NCBI GenBank assembly: GCA_022653675.1
Contig: JALCST010000011.1
Span: 1 to 64,000, forward strand
Source: Bacteroidales bacterium
GTDB taxonomy: Bacteria > Bacteroidota > Bacteroidia > Bacteroidales > UBA932
Length of the DNA: 64,000 nucleotides
Direction: 5' to 3'
Below are positions 41,396 through 49,300 of the stretch, piece after piece (positions within the stretch are counted from its first letter, which is position 1; every line of letters begins with the position of its first letter). The notes under the pieces were generated by a model that was not told the origin of the DNA, searched no databases, and saw nothing but the letters and a program-made list of their open reading frames with translations. Position numbers and translations under genes: made by a program.

Positions 41396-43916
41396 GGCTT
41401 TTTGGGCAAAGGCCGGCGCATGCCTCGCAGCGGTGCTGTGCCTGTTTTCGTGCGTACGCGTAAGCGATTATACGGAAGCCGGCGTCAGCCGTAAGTTGGC
41501 CGAGAGCCGCGCTTCGGAGATATCGGGCCTGCATTACAGGCTGAGCTTCAACATACCCGCCGACCGCTCGGTGCCGGTGGACGGGGAAGAGGTGCTTCGC
41601 TTTACATTGAACGGGAAAGGCAAGCGTTCCAGAAAGCCTTTCGTATTGGATTTCAAAGGGGATTCCGTATCCGAAGTCACGATCGGCGGCAAGGCGGCGG
41701 CCTATCGGGTCGCAAACGAGCATATTCTGCTGGACAGGAGCCTGCTTGCGGAGGGGACTAACAGCATAGGCATAAGGTTCCGATCTTCCGACGGCCCTTT
41801 GAACCGCAATGAGGGTTTCATGTACACGCTTCTGGTGCCGGCTAGGGCGAGGGAGGTCTTTCCCTGCTTCGACCAACCCGACATGAAGGGGCGTTTCCGC
41901 CTTACGCTGAAGATACCGGAAGGCTGGGTGGCTATGACCAATGCGCCGGCGCTTGCGGATTCCACGGCTTCTTTCGAAGAGAGCGATCCGCTTCCCACAT
42001 ATCTTTTCGCATTCGTGGCCGGTGAGTTCCACTCTTATACCGAGAACAGGGACGGGTTTCCGATCACGATGTTCCATCGCGAGAACGATCCTTACAAGGT
42101 TGCCCAGTGCGGTGAAATAATCGACTTGTATTACAGAGCCATACGATGGATGGAGAATTATACGGGAGTGCCTTATCCGTTCGAAAAATACGATTTCGCC
42201 GTACTGCCCAACTTCCAGTACGGAGGCATGGAGCATGCCGGAGCTTCGTTTTTCAACGACGGGAGGATGTTCCTGAATGCCGATGCCGGCCTGAAGGAGC
42301 GCATGGCGCGTTTCAGCCTCGTGGCGCACGAAGTGACCCACATATGGTTCGGCGACTACGTCACCATGAAATGGTTCGACGACGTATGGACCAAGGAGGT
42401 CTTCGCCAATTTCTTTGCGGCTGAAATGTTGAAGGAGGCGTTCCCCGAAGTCGATGACGGGATTAACTTCGCGCAGTATGCCGGTAAGGCGTACGAGGTG
42501 GACAGGACAAGGGGTACGAATGCCATAAGGCAGAATCTTGCGAACCTGGATGATGCCGGGCTTCTCTATGGAAACATAATATACGACAAGGCGCCGTTCG
42601 TGATGGATATGCTTTACCGCAGATGCGGTGAAGAGGCATTCCACAAGTCGATCAGACAGTACCTGAAAGCGTTTCCATACGGCAATGCGACATGGGACCA
42701 GCTGATAGGGATATTGGACCGCAATTGCAGGGGGGGACTGAAGCGTTGGAGCAGGATGTGGATCACCAGGGCCGGAATGCCCGAGATCAGGTTCACTTCT
42801 TATTCCAATGTTTTGAATATCAAGCAAAATGCAGCTTATCCTCAAACATTGGCTCTGAGGGTGGCATTGGCTTCCGAGGATACTTCGGACATAACGGTAC
42901 GGCTCGACGGCCGGAACAAGGATGTCGTCTTCGATTCCCCGGTGGAGGCGGTGGTCGCGAATCCGGATGCCCGCTCGTACGGCTGCTTCCTGCTCGACAG
43001 CGCATCGCTAGGGCTTGCCCTCGGACCTTACATTTACGGCAGGCCGGAAACCGAGCGAAGCAGCATTCTCATAACATTGAACGAAAACGTTTGGAGGGGA
43101 AACCTCGATCCTGCGCGGTTCGCACGCTTCCTTTTGCGATATATGGAACGGGAGGACGATCCGATCCTTTTTTCGCAGGCTGCCGGCTGCCTCGACAAGG
43201 TATATTTCACCTGTCTCCGGGATTGCGGGACGGCTTTCGCTCCTAAAGAACTGGAAGAGGAACTTTGGAAGATCATGGATTCGAAGCGGTCCCCGGAGTG
43301 CAGGAAAAGCGTCTTCCGTCTGCTCGAAAAAGATTGTTTCGGCGATTTCACGACTCGCAAGTTGTACGGTTTCTTCTTCAATCCCGCGAAGGCTCCGGTA
43401 AAGTTGTCCGAGAGCGATCTGACGCAACTGGCCTTCGAACTCGCCGTACGCGGGGAGGAGCGTAAGCTTCCCGAGATGAACGCCTCGGTGGAAACCTTGC
43501 TGGATGTCCAGAGAAAGCGTATCTCGCAACCCGACAGATTGAGGAGGTTCGATTTCGTCTCCGCCGCTGTATCGCCGGATACGCTCGTCAGGGACAGCCT
43601 TTTCAACACTTTGCTTTACAGGTCGGGAAGGCCGGCGGAGCCGTGGGCGTCGGCTGCGCTTTCACTTTTGAACCATCCTCTCAGGGATAGGTATTCCGTC
43701 AAATACATCGTGCCGGCTCTCGAGCATATAACGGATATCCAGAGGACAAGCGATATTTTCTTCCCGACGGACTGGGTGGATGCCCTGCTTTCCGGACATA
43801 AGTCTAAGGAGGCTGCAGAAGCGGCGTGGGGATATCTTGACAAAAAGGAGTGCTCTTCTAAATTAAGGGGTAAGATCCTTCAAAAAATACCTTCTTGCGG
43901 CATTTCGAAGCGATAA
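41373..43916 (+). CDS. M1-family aminopeptidase lipoprotein
   Basis: The ~847-residue protein starts with a signal and lipobox (VLCLFSCVRV). The M1 aminopeptidase features are GGMEHAGASFF (substrate exopeptidase motif), LVAHEVTHIWFGDYVTMKWFDD with the HExxH zinc site, and the second zinc ligand Glu in WTKEVFANFF. The C-terminal ~400 residues form the helical and beta domains typical of the family. It probably trims peptides on the periplasmic or outer-membrane face. The first codons overlap the CDF gene by about 20 nt. ATG 41373, ATG 41382 and GTG 41349 are all possible starts; the lipobox is downstream of each. Confidence 0.88.
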   Translation: MISMSIGKAFWAKAGACLAAVLCLFSCVRVSDYTEAGVSRKLAESRASEISGLHYRLSFNIPADRSVPVDGEEVLRFTLNGKGKRSRKPFVLDFKGDSVSEVTIGGKAAAYRVANEHILLDRSLLAEGTNSIGIRFRSSDGPLNRNEGFMYTLLVPARAREVFPCFDQPDMKGRFRLTLKIPEGWVAMTNAPALADSTASFEESDPLPTYLFAFVAGEFHSYTENRDGFPITMFHRENDPYKVAQCGEIIDLYYRAIRWMENYTGVPYPFEKYDFAVLPNFQYGGMEHAGASFFNDGRMFLNADAGLKERMARFSLVAHEVTHIWFGDYVTMKWFDDVWTKEVFANFFAAEMLKEAFPEVDDGINFAQYAGKAYEVDRTRGTNAIRQNLANLDDAGLLYGNIIYDKAPFVMDMLYRRCGEEAFHKSIRQYLKAFPYGNATWDQLIGILDRNCRGGLKRWSRMWITRAGMPEIRFTSYSNVLNIKQNAAYPQTLALRVALASEDTSDITVRLDGRNKDVVFDSPVEAVVANPDARSYGCFLLDSASLGLALGPYIYGRPETERSSILITLNENVWRGNLDPARFARFLLRYMEREDDPILFSQAAGCLDKVYFTCLRDCGTAFAPKELEEELWKIMDSKRSPECRKSVFRLLEKDCFGDFTTRKLYGFFFNPAKAPVKLSESDLTQLAFELAVRGEERKLPEMNASVETLLDVQRKRISQPDRLRRFDFVSAAVSPDTLVRDSLFNTLLYRSGRPAEPWASAALSLLNHPLRDRYSVKYIVPALEHITDIQRTSDIFFPTDWVDALLSGHKSKEAAEAAWGYLDKKECSSKLRGKILQKIPSCGISKR

Positions 43917-43932
43917 TAGCTAAAAAAATAAT

Positions 43933-43961
43933 TTTGGAATAGGAAAAAAATAGTAACTTTG
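43933..43961 (+). promoter_or_regulatory. Promoter of the OmpA-like/TPR gene
   Basis: TTTG (43933-43936) and TAACTTTG (43954-43961) are 17 nt apart, slightly closer than the usual 19-21. Confidence 0.6.
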
Positions 43962-44019
43962 GGCAACCATTCTTATAATGGACTGATTAAAACACGAAAA
44001 ACCTATAAAATAATTCATA

Positions 44020-45573
44020 ATGAAAACCAGGGAAAAAATCTTTGCAGCCGTTTTGCTGATGCTTTTCGCATCGGTGAACATCAATGCACAAGAGATTAAG
44101 AAACAAGTTGCTAACGAAACATTCTCCGTTACCATAGAGGAGGTTATGTTCGAAGACGATGCTCTCGTTATAGATATGAACTTCTTGATTCCTGCCGGAA
44201 CGGTCGACGATTGCGAAAGCGTGGTATTCACTCCCATACTCGAGAATGAGAACACGGACAGATCATTGACGCTTCAGTCCCTTACTGTTTCAGGAGCAAG
44301 CAAATATAATGCGAAAGATTGCTACTCTTTCGATTACTGCAATTCAGATAAGAATGCCTATAACCCTTACAGGGTCGAGAATTATCCGTCGGAAGACCAG
44401 AAAGTGCGTTATCAGCTCGTAGTGGATTCACAGCCTTGGATGAACGGGGGCAAGCTCATTCTCAAGACCAAGAAATGCTTCTGTCCTTGCGGCGTGGAGG
44501 ATTTGGGTACGGATGAGTTATGCAATGTCCCAATGTATGAAGAACCTTTGGATATAAATCCGGTATGGGCTCCTCTGGATATAGACGACGACGGCCGCTG
44601 CTATATCAACCAGGACAAGGGTGAAGGCAGTATTTACATCAAGAGTAAGAACGACGTGCATGAGAAAGTAAAGATATTCTTCCCTGTCAACGTCACCAGG
44701 CGTGTCGATGGCTACTTCGAGAATGCGGACGCCATCGCCAAGATCGAGCGCCTCGACGAAGACAAGTTCGAAGTCAAGAGCGTTTCCATAGAAGGTGTCG
44801 CTTCACCTGAAGCATCGGTAAAATACAATCAGCGCCTGTCCGACCGCCGTGCAGTTACATTGGAAAAGATCGTGAAAGGGAAGACCGGTTTTGCCGACGA
44901 ACTTTATTCCACAAAAGGTATAGGCGAATATTGGGACGACGTTAAGGCTACTGTCGCCAATTCCCAGGAAACGGTTTATGCCGACAATCGCGAAGCTTTG
45001 AGCGAATGTGTTAACAGCGAGGAAAATCTCGATGCCAAAGAATCCGCCCTCAGGAAGATCGCCGGAGGCGCACCTTACCGCAAGCTTTACAAGGATGTAT
45101 ATCCGCGTTCGAGGTTCTCGTTCTGCGATGTGGTTTACAAAGTACGTCTGTTCTCCCCGGAAGAGGTTCTCAGATATATGGACAGCCGTCCGGAACTTAT
45201 CTGCGTAGGCGAATATTACCGTACCCTCAAGACACTCGACGAGAGTGACGGGAAATATGACGAAGTTCTCGGGATAGCCTTGAAAGAGTATCCTGATTGT
45301 CCGGAGCTGAATTATCTTGCAGGCAAGAGCGCTTATGACAAAGGAAATTACGCTGACGCTGCCTCGTATCTCGAAAAGGCGAAATCACTTCCTGCAATTC
45401 AGAACGATTTAGGCTGCGTGAACATAAAAGTCAACAGCCCCGACAATGCGGAACGCAATTTGAAGAAGGCTCAGAAGGGCAATGTAAGCGAAGCCGACAC
45501 CAACCTAAAGGAGGTCAAGAAACTTCGTTTCAACGATCGTTGCTTCGACGGGTACGATGAAGAAAACAGATAG
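44020..45573 (+). CDS. Exported protein with OmpA-like motif and TPR-like C-terminus
   Basis: The 517-residue protein has a signal peptide ending at NINAQ. Its N-terminal half (about 25-210) looks like the DUF3868-type domain found near fimbrial operons in Bacteroidales, with a cysteine-rich KKCFCPCGVED stretch near residue 150. The stretch VSIEGVASPEASVKYNQRLSDRRA (near 255-280) is an OmpA-like peptidoglycan-binding signature. The last ~110 residues show TPR-like repeats (YPDCPELNYLAGKSAYDKG). No fimbrial genes are adjacent. It is probably periplasmic or outer-membrane-associated; the function is unknown. Confidence 0.68.
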   Translation: MKTREKIFAAVLLMLFASVNINAQEIKKQVANETFSVTIEEVMFEDDALVIDMNFLIPAGTVDDCESVVFTPILENENTDRSLTLQSLTVSGASKYNAKDCYSFDYCNSDKNAYNPYRVENYPSEDQKVRYQLVVDSQPWMNGGKLILKTKKCFCPCGVEDLGTDELCNVPMYEEPLDINPVWAPLDIDDDGRCYINQDKGEGSIYIKSKNDVHEKVKIFFPVNVTRRVDGYFENADAIAKIERLDEDKFEVKSVSIEGVASPEASVKYNQRLSDRRAVTLEKIVKGKTGFADELYSTKGIGEYWDDVKATVANSQETVYADNREALSECVNSEENLDAKESALRKIAGGAPYRKLYKDVYPRSRFSFCDVVYKVRLFSPEEVLRYMDSRPELICVGEYYRTLKTLDESDGKYDEVLGIALKEYPDCPELNYLAGKSAYDKGNYADAASYLEKAKSLPAIQNDLGCVNIKVNSPDNAERNLKKAQKGNVSEADTNLKEVKKLRFNDRCFDGYDEENR

Positions 45574-45594
45574 GTTTTTCAATATGACTTATTG

Positions 45595-45627
45595 CTGCCC
45601 GCTCTGCCAGTGCAAGGCGGGCAGTTT
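45595..45627 (+). terminator. GC-rich hairpin between the OmpA-like gene and tRNA-Leu
   Basis: CTGCCCGC (45595-45602) pairs with GCGGGCAG (45617-45624), followed only by TTT. It ends directly before the tRNA. It may terminate the upstream gene, although the T-run is short. Confidence 0.5.
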
Positions 45628-45713
45628 GCTCAGATGGTGGAATAGGTAGACACGCAGGACTTAAAATCCTGTGGACAGAAATGTCCGTACGGGTTCGATC
45701 CCCGTTCCGAGCA
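45628..45713 (+). tRNA. tRNA-Leu (UAA anticodon)
   Basis: The 86-nt class II tRNA has acceptor GCTCAGA with TCCGAGC (one A-C mismatch at the fifth pair), the anticodon stem CAGGA/TCCTG with loop CTTAAAA (anticodon TAA), a long variable arm, and T-arm ACGGG TTCGATC CCCGT. CCA is not encoded. It converges with the kinase gene 9 nt away. Confidence 0.93.
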
Positions 45714-45722
45714 CAAATATTC

Positions 45723-46658
45723 TTAGGCTACGATTTGATTGGTTTTGGGGTGTGATGGAAGAACGAATCTGAACGTGGTCCCTTCCCCGACTTTGGAATC
45801 GACGGACATCTTTCCTTTCATAAGTGAAACGAGTCCTTTGCAGAGTGCCAATCCCAATCCGGATCCTCCGTATTTAGTGTAATATTCTGGTAATGAATTG
45901 ATGAACTCGTCCGAAATCATATCGAGCATGTTTTTGGTGATGCCGATTCCCTCGTCGCTTACGAAGAAAGATATGTCCGGTCCGGTTATTTCGTAGCCGA
46001 AGCATATTTCCCCTTTCGCAGAGAATTTCAAGGCGTTGTCCAGAAGAATATCCAGAATTTGTCTTAACCGGTAAGGGTCCGTGACCATTTTGCACGATGA
46101 CACGCCGGGAGTTTTCATTATAATACGTATGTTGTCCTTTCCCCTTATTCTTTTCAGACTTTCGAATGAAGCAAGAATCGAAGCGAGAAATTCGTTGAGT
46201 TCGACGTCGACATAATTGATTTTCAGATCGCCGGAATTTACCTTGGCGATTTCCAAGGTGTTCTCCAATACTCTTAGAAACTGCATGGTACAGGTGTTAA
46301 TAATTTTGACACCTTCTTTTCGGTCTTCTTCTGGGATGTCCTTATCCCCTATCAGGTTTGAAAAACCGACTATGCCGTTCAAAGAGGAGCTAAGTTTGTG
46401 GTTGACGTTGATGCTTATGTCGTTCCTGTGCTTTTTGTATTTCTCCGTTTCGTAGATTATGTTTTGCAATTCGTTGTTCAACTCTCTTTGTTTGGCAAGG
46501 CCGTTCAATAATATGCCCTTGATGTCCTTCAACTGTACGGCCGGATCTTCTGCATTTTCGAAATGTTTGTAAGCTATCATCGTATTTTCTTCAAAGATGT
46601 CTTCTTCATCCTTGAATTTCAATAACATGGATAGTATCCCGTTTTCTTCCCTATACAT
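45723..46658 (-). CDS. Cytoplasmic histidine kinase without sensor or membrane domain
   Basis: The 311-residue protein has no membrane helix and no PAS or GAF domain. After ~60 residues with coiled-coil character comes the H box SINVNHKLSSSLNGIVGF, with the phosphoacceptor His near residue 87. Then follow an N box (DILLDNALKFS), G1 (VSDEGIGI) and G2 (GGSGLGLALCKG). It is a standard HisKA-HATPase kinase of the hybrid-kinase type but short. No response regulator is adjacent. It starts 9 nt after the stop of the small HTH gene, so both form one operon. It may act on another regulator or receive the signal through the HTH partner. Confidence 0.82.
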   Translation of the reverse strand: MYREENGILSMLLKFKDEEDIFEENTMIAYKHFENAEDPAVQLKDIKGILLNGLAKQRELNNELQNIIYETEKYKKHRNDISINVNHKLSSSLNGIVGFSNLIGDKDIPEEDRKEGVKIINTCTMQFLRVLENTLEIAKVNSGDLKINYVDVELNEFLASILASFESLKRIRGKDNIRIIMKTPGVSSCKMVTDPYRLRQILDILLDNALKFSAKGEICFGYEITGPDISFFVSDEGIGITKNMLDMISDEFINSLPEYYTKYGGSGLGLALCKGLVSLMKGKMSVDSKVGEGTTFRFVLPSHPKTNQIVA

Positions 46659-46667
46659 AGAATCTTT

Positions 46668-46868
46668 TCATAATTTTTTGTTTTCGGAAACCAATATGAT
46701 TTTCTGACCTTCATAATCGTCAATAGCTGCTTGACGTATGTCTTTTGCCAGTTTAGTATTACTTTTGCCCCTCAATGCCTTGCTTACCATGGCGTCAGTG
46801 ACATTGAAAAATTTGGCAATCTTCCGTGTTTTCCCATAGGAAACCACTATTCGCTTTTGATCTTTCAT
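46668..46868 (-). CDS. Small HTH DNA-binding protein, first gene of the kinase operon
   Basis: The 66-residue basic protein has one helix-turn-helix-like unit, TRKIAKFFNVTDAMVSKALRG, near residues 14-34, in which FNVTD is the turn and MVSKALRG the recognition helix. It resembles small phage or plasmid-type repressors and has almost no extra domain. It diverges from another HTH gene (46971-47345) with a 15-bp palindrome between them and precedes the kinase gene by 9 nt. It probably regulates both transcripts; this is inferred from layout. Confidence 0.6.
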   Translation of the reverse strand: MKDQKRIVVSYGKTRKIAKFFNVTDAMVSKALRGKSNTKLAKDIRQAAIDDYEGQKIILVSENKKL

Positions 46869-46901
46869 TTGAAAAAACGCGAAAATTTATTTATATCTTT
46901 A
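46868..46901 (+). promoter_or_regulatory. Candidate promoter of the HTH gene
   Basis: TTTG (46868-46871) and TATCTTTA (46894-46901) are 22 nt apart; both are near but not exact consensus. The predicted transcription start falls in the palindrome 46906-46920. Confidence 0.45.
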
Positions 46902-46905
46902 CAGA

Positions 46906-46920
46906 TGTTAAACTTTAACA
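46906..46920. promoter_or_regulatory. 15-bp palindrome between divergent HTH genes
   Basis: TGTTAAACTTTAACA is a perfect 15-bp palindrome (one central base) lying between divergent HTH regulator genes. It is the likely operator for one of them. Confidence 0.6.
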
Positions 46921-46970
46921 GCAACAACGATAACAAATATAATTGAGAAATTTCAATTTCCAAAAAAAAT

Positions 46971-47345
46971 ATGAGAGAAATTTCTACCCTTAAGCATAGA
47001 ATATTGAAATATCTGGAAACTAAAGGTATCAGCAGATATGAATTCTATATTGCCACGGGTATATCCAATGGTGTGTTATCCCAATCAAATGGACTGTCTG
47101 AGGAGAATTTGTTGAGATTTCTCTCGGCTTACCATGACATAGATCTGGACTGGCTTTTCACCGGCAAGGGGGAAATGTTGCGTAGAACGGCAGAGGAGCA
47201 GGAAAATAAGGTCAAATTCAGTCAGCGTAACAGCAAACCGTCAGCGTATGACAATAGAAATGAGTTGAAGATGATATGCGAACTCGCTGCGGAAAATGCC
47301 CTGTTGAAAAGGGAAAACGAAGAACTTAAAGGGAAACTTGGCTGA
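46971..47345 (+). CDS. HTH regulator with C-terminal coiled coil
   Basis: The 124-residue protein has an XRE-like helix-turn-helix (LKYLETKGISRYEFYIATGISNGVLSQ, near residues 13-38), followed by LSAYHDIDLDWLFTGKGEM. That stretch is seen in many Bacteroidetes repressors resembling phage C-type regulators. The C-terminal ICELAAENALLKRENEELKGKL is a leucine-heptad coiled coil, so it should dimerise. It diverges from the small HTH-kinase operon and faces the EamA gene across 22 nt. It may read the same 15-bp palindrome. The target genes are unknown. Confidence 0.7.
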   Translation: MREISTLKHRILKYLETKGISRYEFYIATGISNGVLSQSNGLSEENLLRFLSAYHDIDLDWLFTGKGEMLRRTAEEQENKVKFSQRNSKPSAYDNRNELKMICELAAENALLKRENEELKGKLG

Positions 47346-47346
47346 C

Positions 47347-47363
47347 GATGTCGAACCTCCGGT
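47347..47363 (-). repeat. Dispersed 17-nt repeat, copy D
   Basis: On the minus strand this is ACCGGAGGTTCGACATC, 5 nt downstream of the EamA stop codon and between convergent genes. It matches copy B at 16 of 17 positions. Confidence 0.5.
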
Positions 47364-47367
47364 CTCT

Positions 47368-48264
47368 TTATTCCCGGCTGAGGACCAGCATCGAGATGAT
47401 TGCCGAAACTATGCCTGCAATCTGGATGGTAGGAGGAATGGTCTTGTAGATCACAAGAGAGATTATTACTGTAAGTACCGGCGCGAGTGCGTTGGTGAGA
47501 GGGGAAACTACCATAGCCTTGCCGTAGCGCGTGGCATAAACGAGATAAAGGGCTCCTACGGCATTTAGGATTTGTATGAGGAACGAAAGGTATGGGCCTG
47601 TGAATCCCCAGTTGATCGGTTTGCTGAAATCAGTCATGGCAATGGCGACAGGTATCAGGGCAACTGCGGTGATTGCCATGTACACGAAAATGCTTTCAGC
47701 ATCTGGAGTGAAATTATTCGCCACTTTCATCACGAACGCCTGTATCCCCCAAGCGAGGAAAATGATCAGTGCGAGGACGATCCATCCGTGCCCCGTAACT
47801 GTCGATCCGTCAGCGCTCGAATATGACATGCAGAATATGGATACTAACGCGAATGCTATTCCCGCCCAGCTCCATCCTTTGACCCGCTCTTTCAAGAAAA
47901 TCACGCTTAACAGGATGGTTACTATCGGTGAAAGCGAAATTATCGGGAATATGATGTAGGCCGGTCCTCTTTTCAGCGCTTCGAACAGGACGAGTTGTCC
48001 TCCGGCACCGAGGAAGCCTGTAGCAAGTCCCAGCCATACCGACTTCCTGTGCACATCGAGTTTCCAATTGATGTTCTTCAATGCGACCAGTGCACATGGA
48101 ATCATGCTTATGGCCCACATCACGTACACCATGGTGCTCGGGAAGTTGAATTTTTTCACTGGTATTTCCGAGAATGCTCCCCAAATTCCCCAAGTGATTG
48201 TCGTGACTATGGCGTAAAAAAGCCAGTTCTTCCTCTTTGTCATATTATTATGATCTGATTTCAT
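47368..48264 (-). CDS. EamA-family (DMT) transporter
   Basis: The 298-residue membrane protein has ten predicted helices in two repeated EamA halves. The first ends with the SLSPIVTILLSVIFLKERVKGWSW stretch and the second with SPLTNALAPVLTVIISLVIYK. Such proteins move metabolites or sugars out of or into the cell. Its ATG overlaps the deoR stop codon (ATGA at 48261-48264), so it is cotranscribed with the regulator of the neighbouring locus. It may move a substrate or by-product of that pathway; no substrate can be assigned. Confidence 0.82.
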   Translation of the reverse strand: MKSDHNNMTKRKNWLFYAIVTTITWGIWGAFSEIPVKKFNFPSTMVYVMWAISMIPCALVALKNINWKLDVHRKSVWLGLATGFLGAGGQLVLFEALKRGPAYIIFPIISLSPIVTILLSVIFLKERVKGWSWAGIAFALVSIFCMSYSSADGSTVTGHGWIVLALIIFLAWGIQAFVMKVANNFTPDAESIFVYMAITAVALIPVAIAMTDFSKPINWGFTGPYLSFLIQILNAVGALYLVYATRYGKAMVVSPLTNALAPVLTVIISLVIYKTIPPTIQIAGIVSAIISMLVLSRE

Positions 48265-49064
48265 TCCGGTTCACCGTTCCCTTCGCCGGCTATTATGAGA
48301 TTTATGCCCGCATGTTCTATTTTTTCGCGGTATTCTTCCGATATTCCGTTGTCGGTTATGATCACGTTTATTTTGTCCATTGCCGCAATGAAGGCGAAAC
48401 TTCGCTTTTCAAGTTTACTGGAATCGAATACGGCTATCACCTCTTTTGCACAGTCGATCATGGCCCTGTTAAGGCTGGCTTCTTCCGCATTTGGAGTCGA
48501 AAGCCCTTTTTCTAGATTGAAGCTGTCTACACCAAGGAAAAGTTTGTCGACGAAAAAGTTCCTCAGGGTCGATTCTGCCGTCATGCCGACCGTCGAAAGG
48601 GATACCGAACGCATGTACCCTCCGAGTACTATTACGGAAAAACGGTCGTACTGGGCCAATTGCTCGGCTACATTGATACCATTGGTTATTATGGTGAGGT
48701 TGTTGAATTTTTCGAGGTTCTTAGCTACTTCCAGGGTCGTGGTTCCCGAATCTATTATTATGGTTTCGCCCTCTTTTATGAATTCGGATGCTACCTTTCC
48801 GATAATGCGTTTCTCATCGCTGTGCGACTGCTGTTTTTTTGTTATCGCAATGTCCTCGCTTTCGTTTGCCGTGTTTATGTTCACGGCCCCTCCCTTAACA
48901 CGCAGCAGAAGCTCTTTTTCTTCAAGGAATTGAAGATCGTTGCGTATGGATACTTCGGATACCTGGAACAGGCTCGCCATTTCCGCTACGGTGATTTTCC
49001 TTTTATCGCGTAAAATATTCAAAATCTTGCTTCTTCTCTCTTTAGAGGAACATGTGCGTTTCAT
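48261..49064 (-). CDS. DeoR/GlpR-family regulator of the galactosamine-type locus
   Basis: The 267-residue protein has a DeoR winged HTH (RRSKILNILRDKRKITVAEMASLFQVSEVSIRNDLQ, near residues 10-45) and the DeoRC sensor domain with IIDSGTTTLEVAKNL and the family's VIVLGG and SFNLEKG stretches. These proteins sense phosphorylated sugars and bind repeated sites. It diverges from the agaS gene. The inverted repeats 49101-49118 and 49156-49172 are likely sites. ATG 49064 is preferred over 49094 because the HTH domain begins there and the promoter lies just upstream. The effector is probably a tagatose or galactosamine phosphate, by inference. Confidence 0.88.
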   Translation of the reverse strand: MKRTCSSKERRSKILNILRDKRKITVAEMASLFQVSEVSIRNDLQFLEEKELLLRVKGGAVNINTANESEDIAITKKQQSHSDEKRIIGKVASEFIKEGETIIIDSGTTTLEVAKNLEKFNNLTIITNGINVAEQLAQYDRFSVIVLGGYMRSVSLSTVGMTAESTLRNFFVDKLFLGVDSFNLEKGLSTPNAEEASLNRAMIDCAKEVIAVFDSSKLEKRSFAFIAAMDKINVIITDNGISEEYREKIEHAGINLIIAGEGNGEPE

Positions 49065-49091
49065 AATGATAATCTTTAAAAAAAATCTGTA

Positions 49092-49123
49092 CAAAAATAA
49101 AAAGTTAATCTTTCAAAAGCAAA
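49092..49123 (-). promoter_or_regulatory. Promoter of the deoR-eamA operon
   Basis: On the minus strand TTTG (49123-49120) and TATTTTTG (49099-49092) are 20 nt apart, an exact consensus. The left operator arm lies inside the spacer. Confidence 0.75.
49101..49118. promoter_or_regulatory. DeoR operator candidate, left arm
   Basis: AAAGTTAATCTTTCAAAA lies in the -33/-7 spacer of the deoR promoter. Its reverse complement recurs at 49156-49172 with one base deleted. Confidence 0.65.
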
Positions 49124-49155
49124 GGTTTTCTTATTAAAAGTAAATTTTTATTTCA

Positions 49156-49172
49156 TTTTGAAAATTAACTTT
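49156..49172. promoter_or_regulatory. DeoR operator candidate, right arm
   Basis: TTTTGAAAATTAACTTT is the inverted copy of the left arm, 37 nt away, about 70 nt upstream of the agaS promoter. Two inverted sites allow DNA looping or cooperative binding. Confidence 0.6.
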
Positions 49173-49240
49173 CTTTTTTCAAGGATTATCTACTGCAAAA
49201 GTAGAAAATATTTAATAAATGTAAAAAAATCACATAGAAA

Positions 49241-49272
49241 TTTGCAAAAAATAAAAAATAGGCATACATTCG
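49241..49272 (+). promoter_or_regulatory. Promoter of the agaS-led operon
   Basis: TTTG (49241-49244) and TACATTCG (49265-49272) are 20 nt apart; the -7 element has one mismatch. The start codon is at 49301. Confidence 0.7.
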
Positions 49273-49300
49273 CATCGAAAATTAAAAGAAGTGGTTTATT

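Noticed and set aside
41379..42845. 488-codon minus-strand ORF opposite the aminopeptidase gene
   Set aside because: Shadow of the M1 aminopeptidase coding frame, which has all zinc motifs; GC-rich codons leave long open antisense frames.
45628..47345. Possible integrative element at tRNA-Leu
   Set aside because: No integrase, no repeated tRNA 3' end and no change in gene style; only small HTH genes are near.
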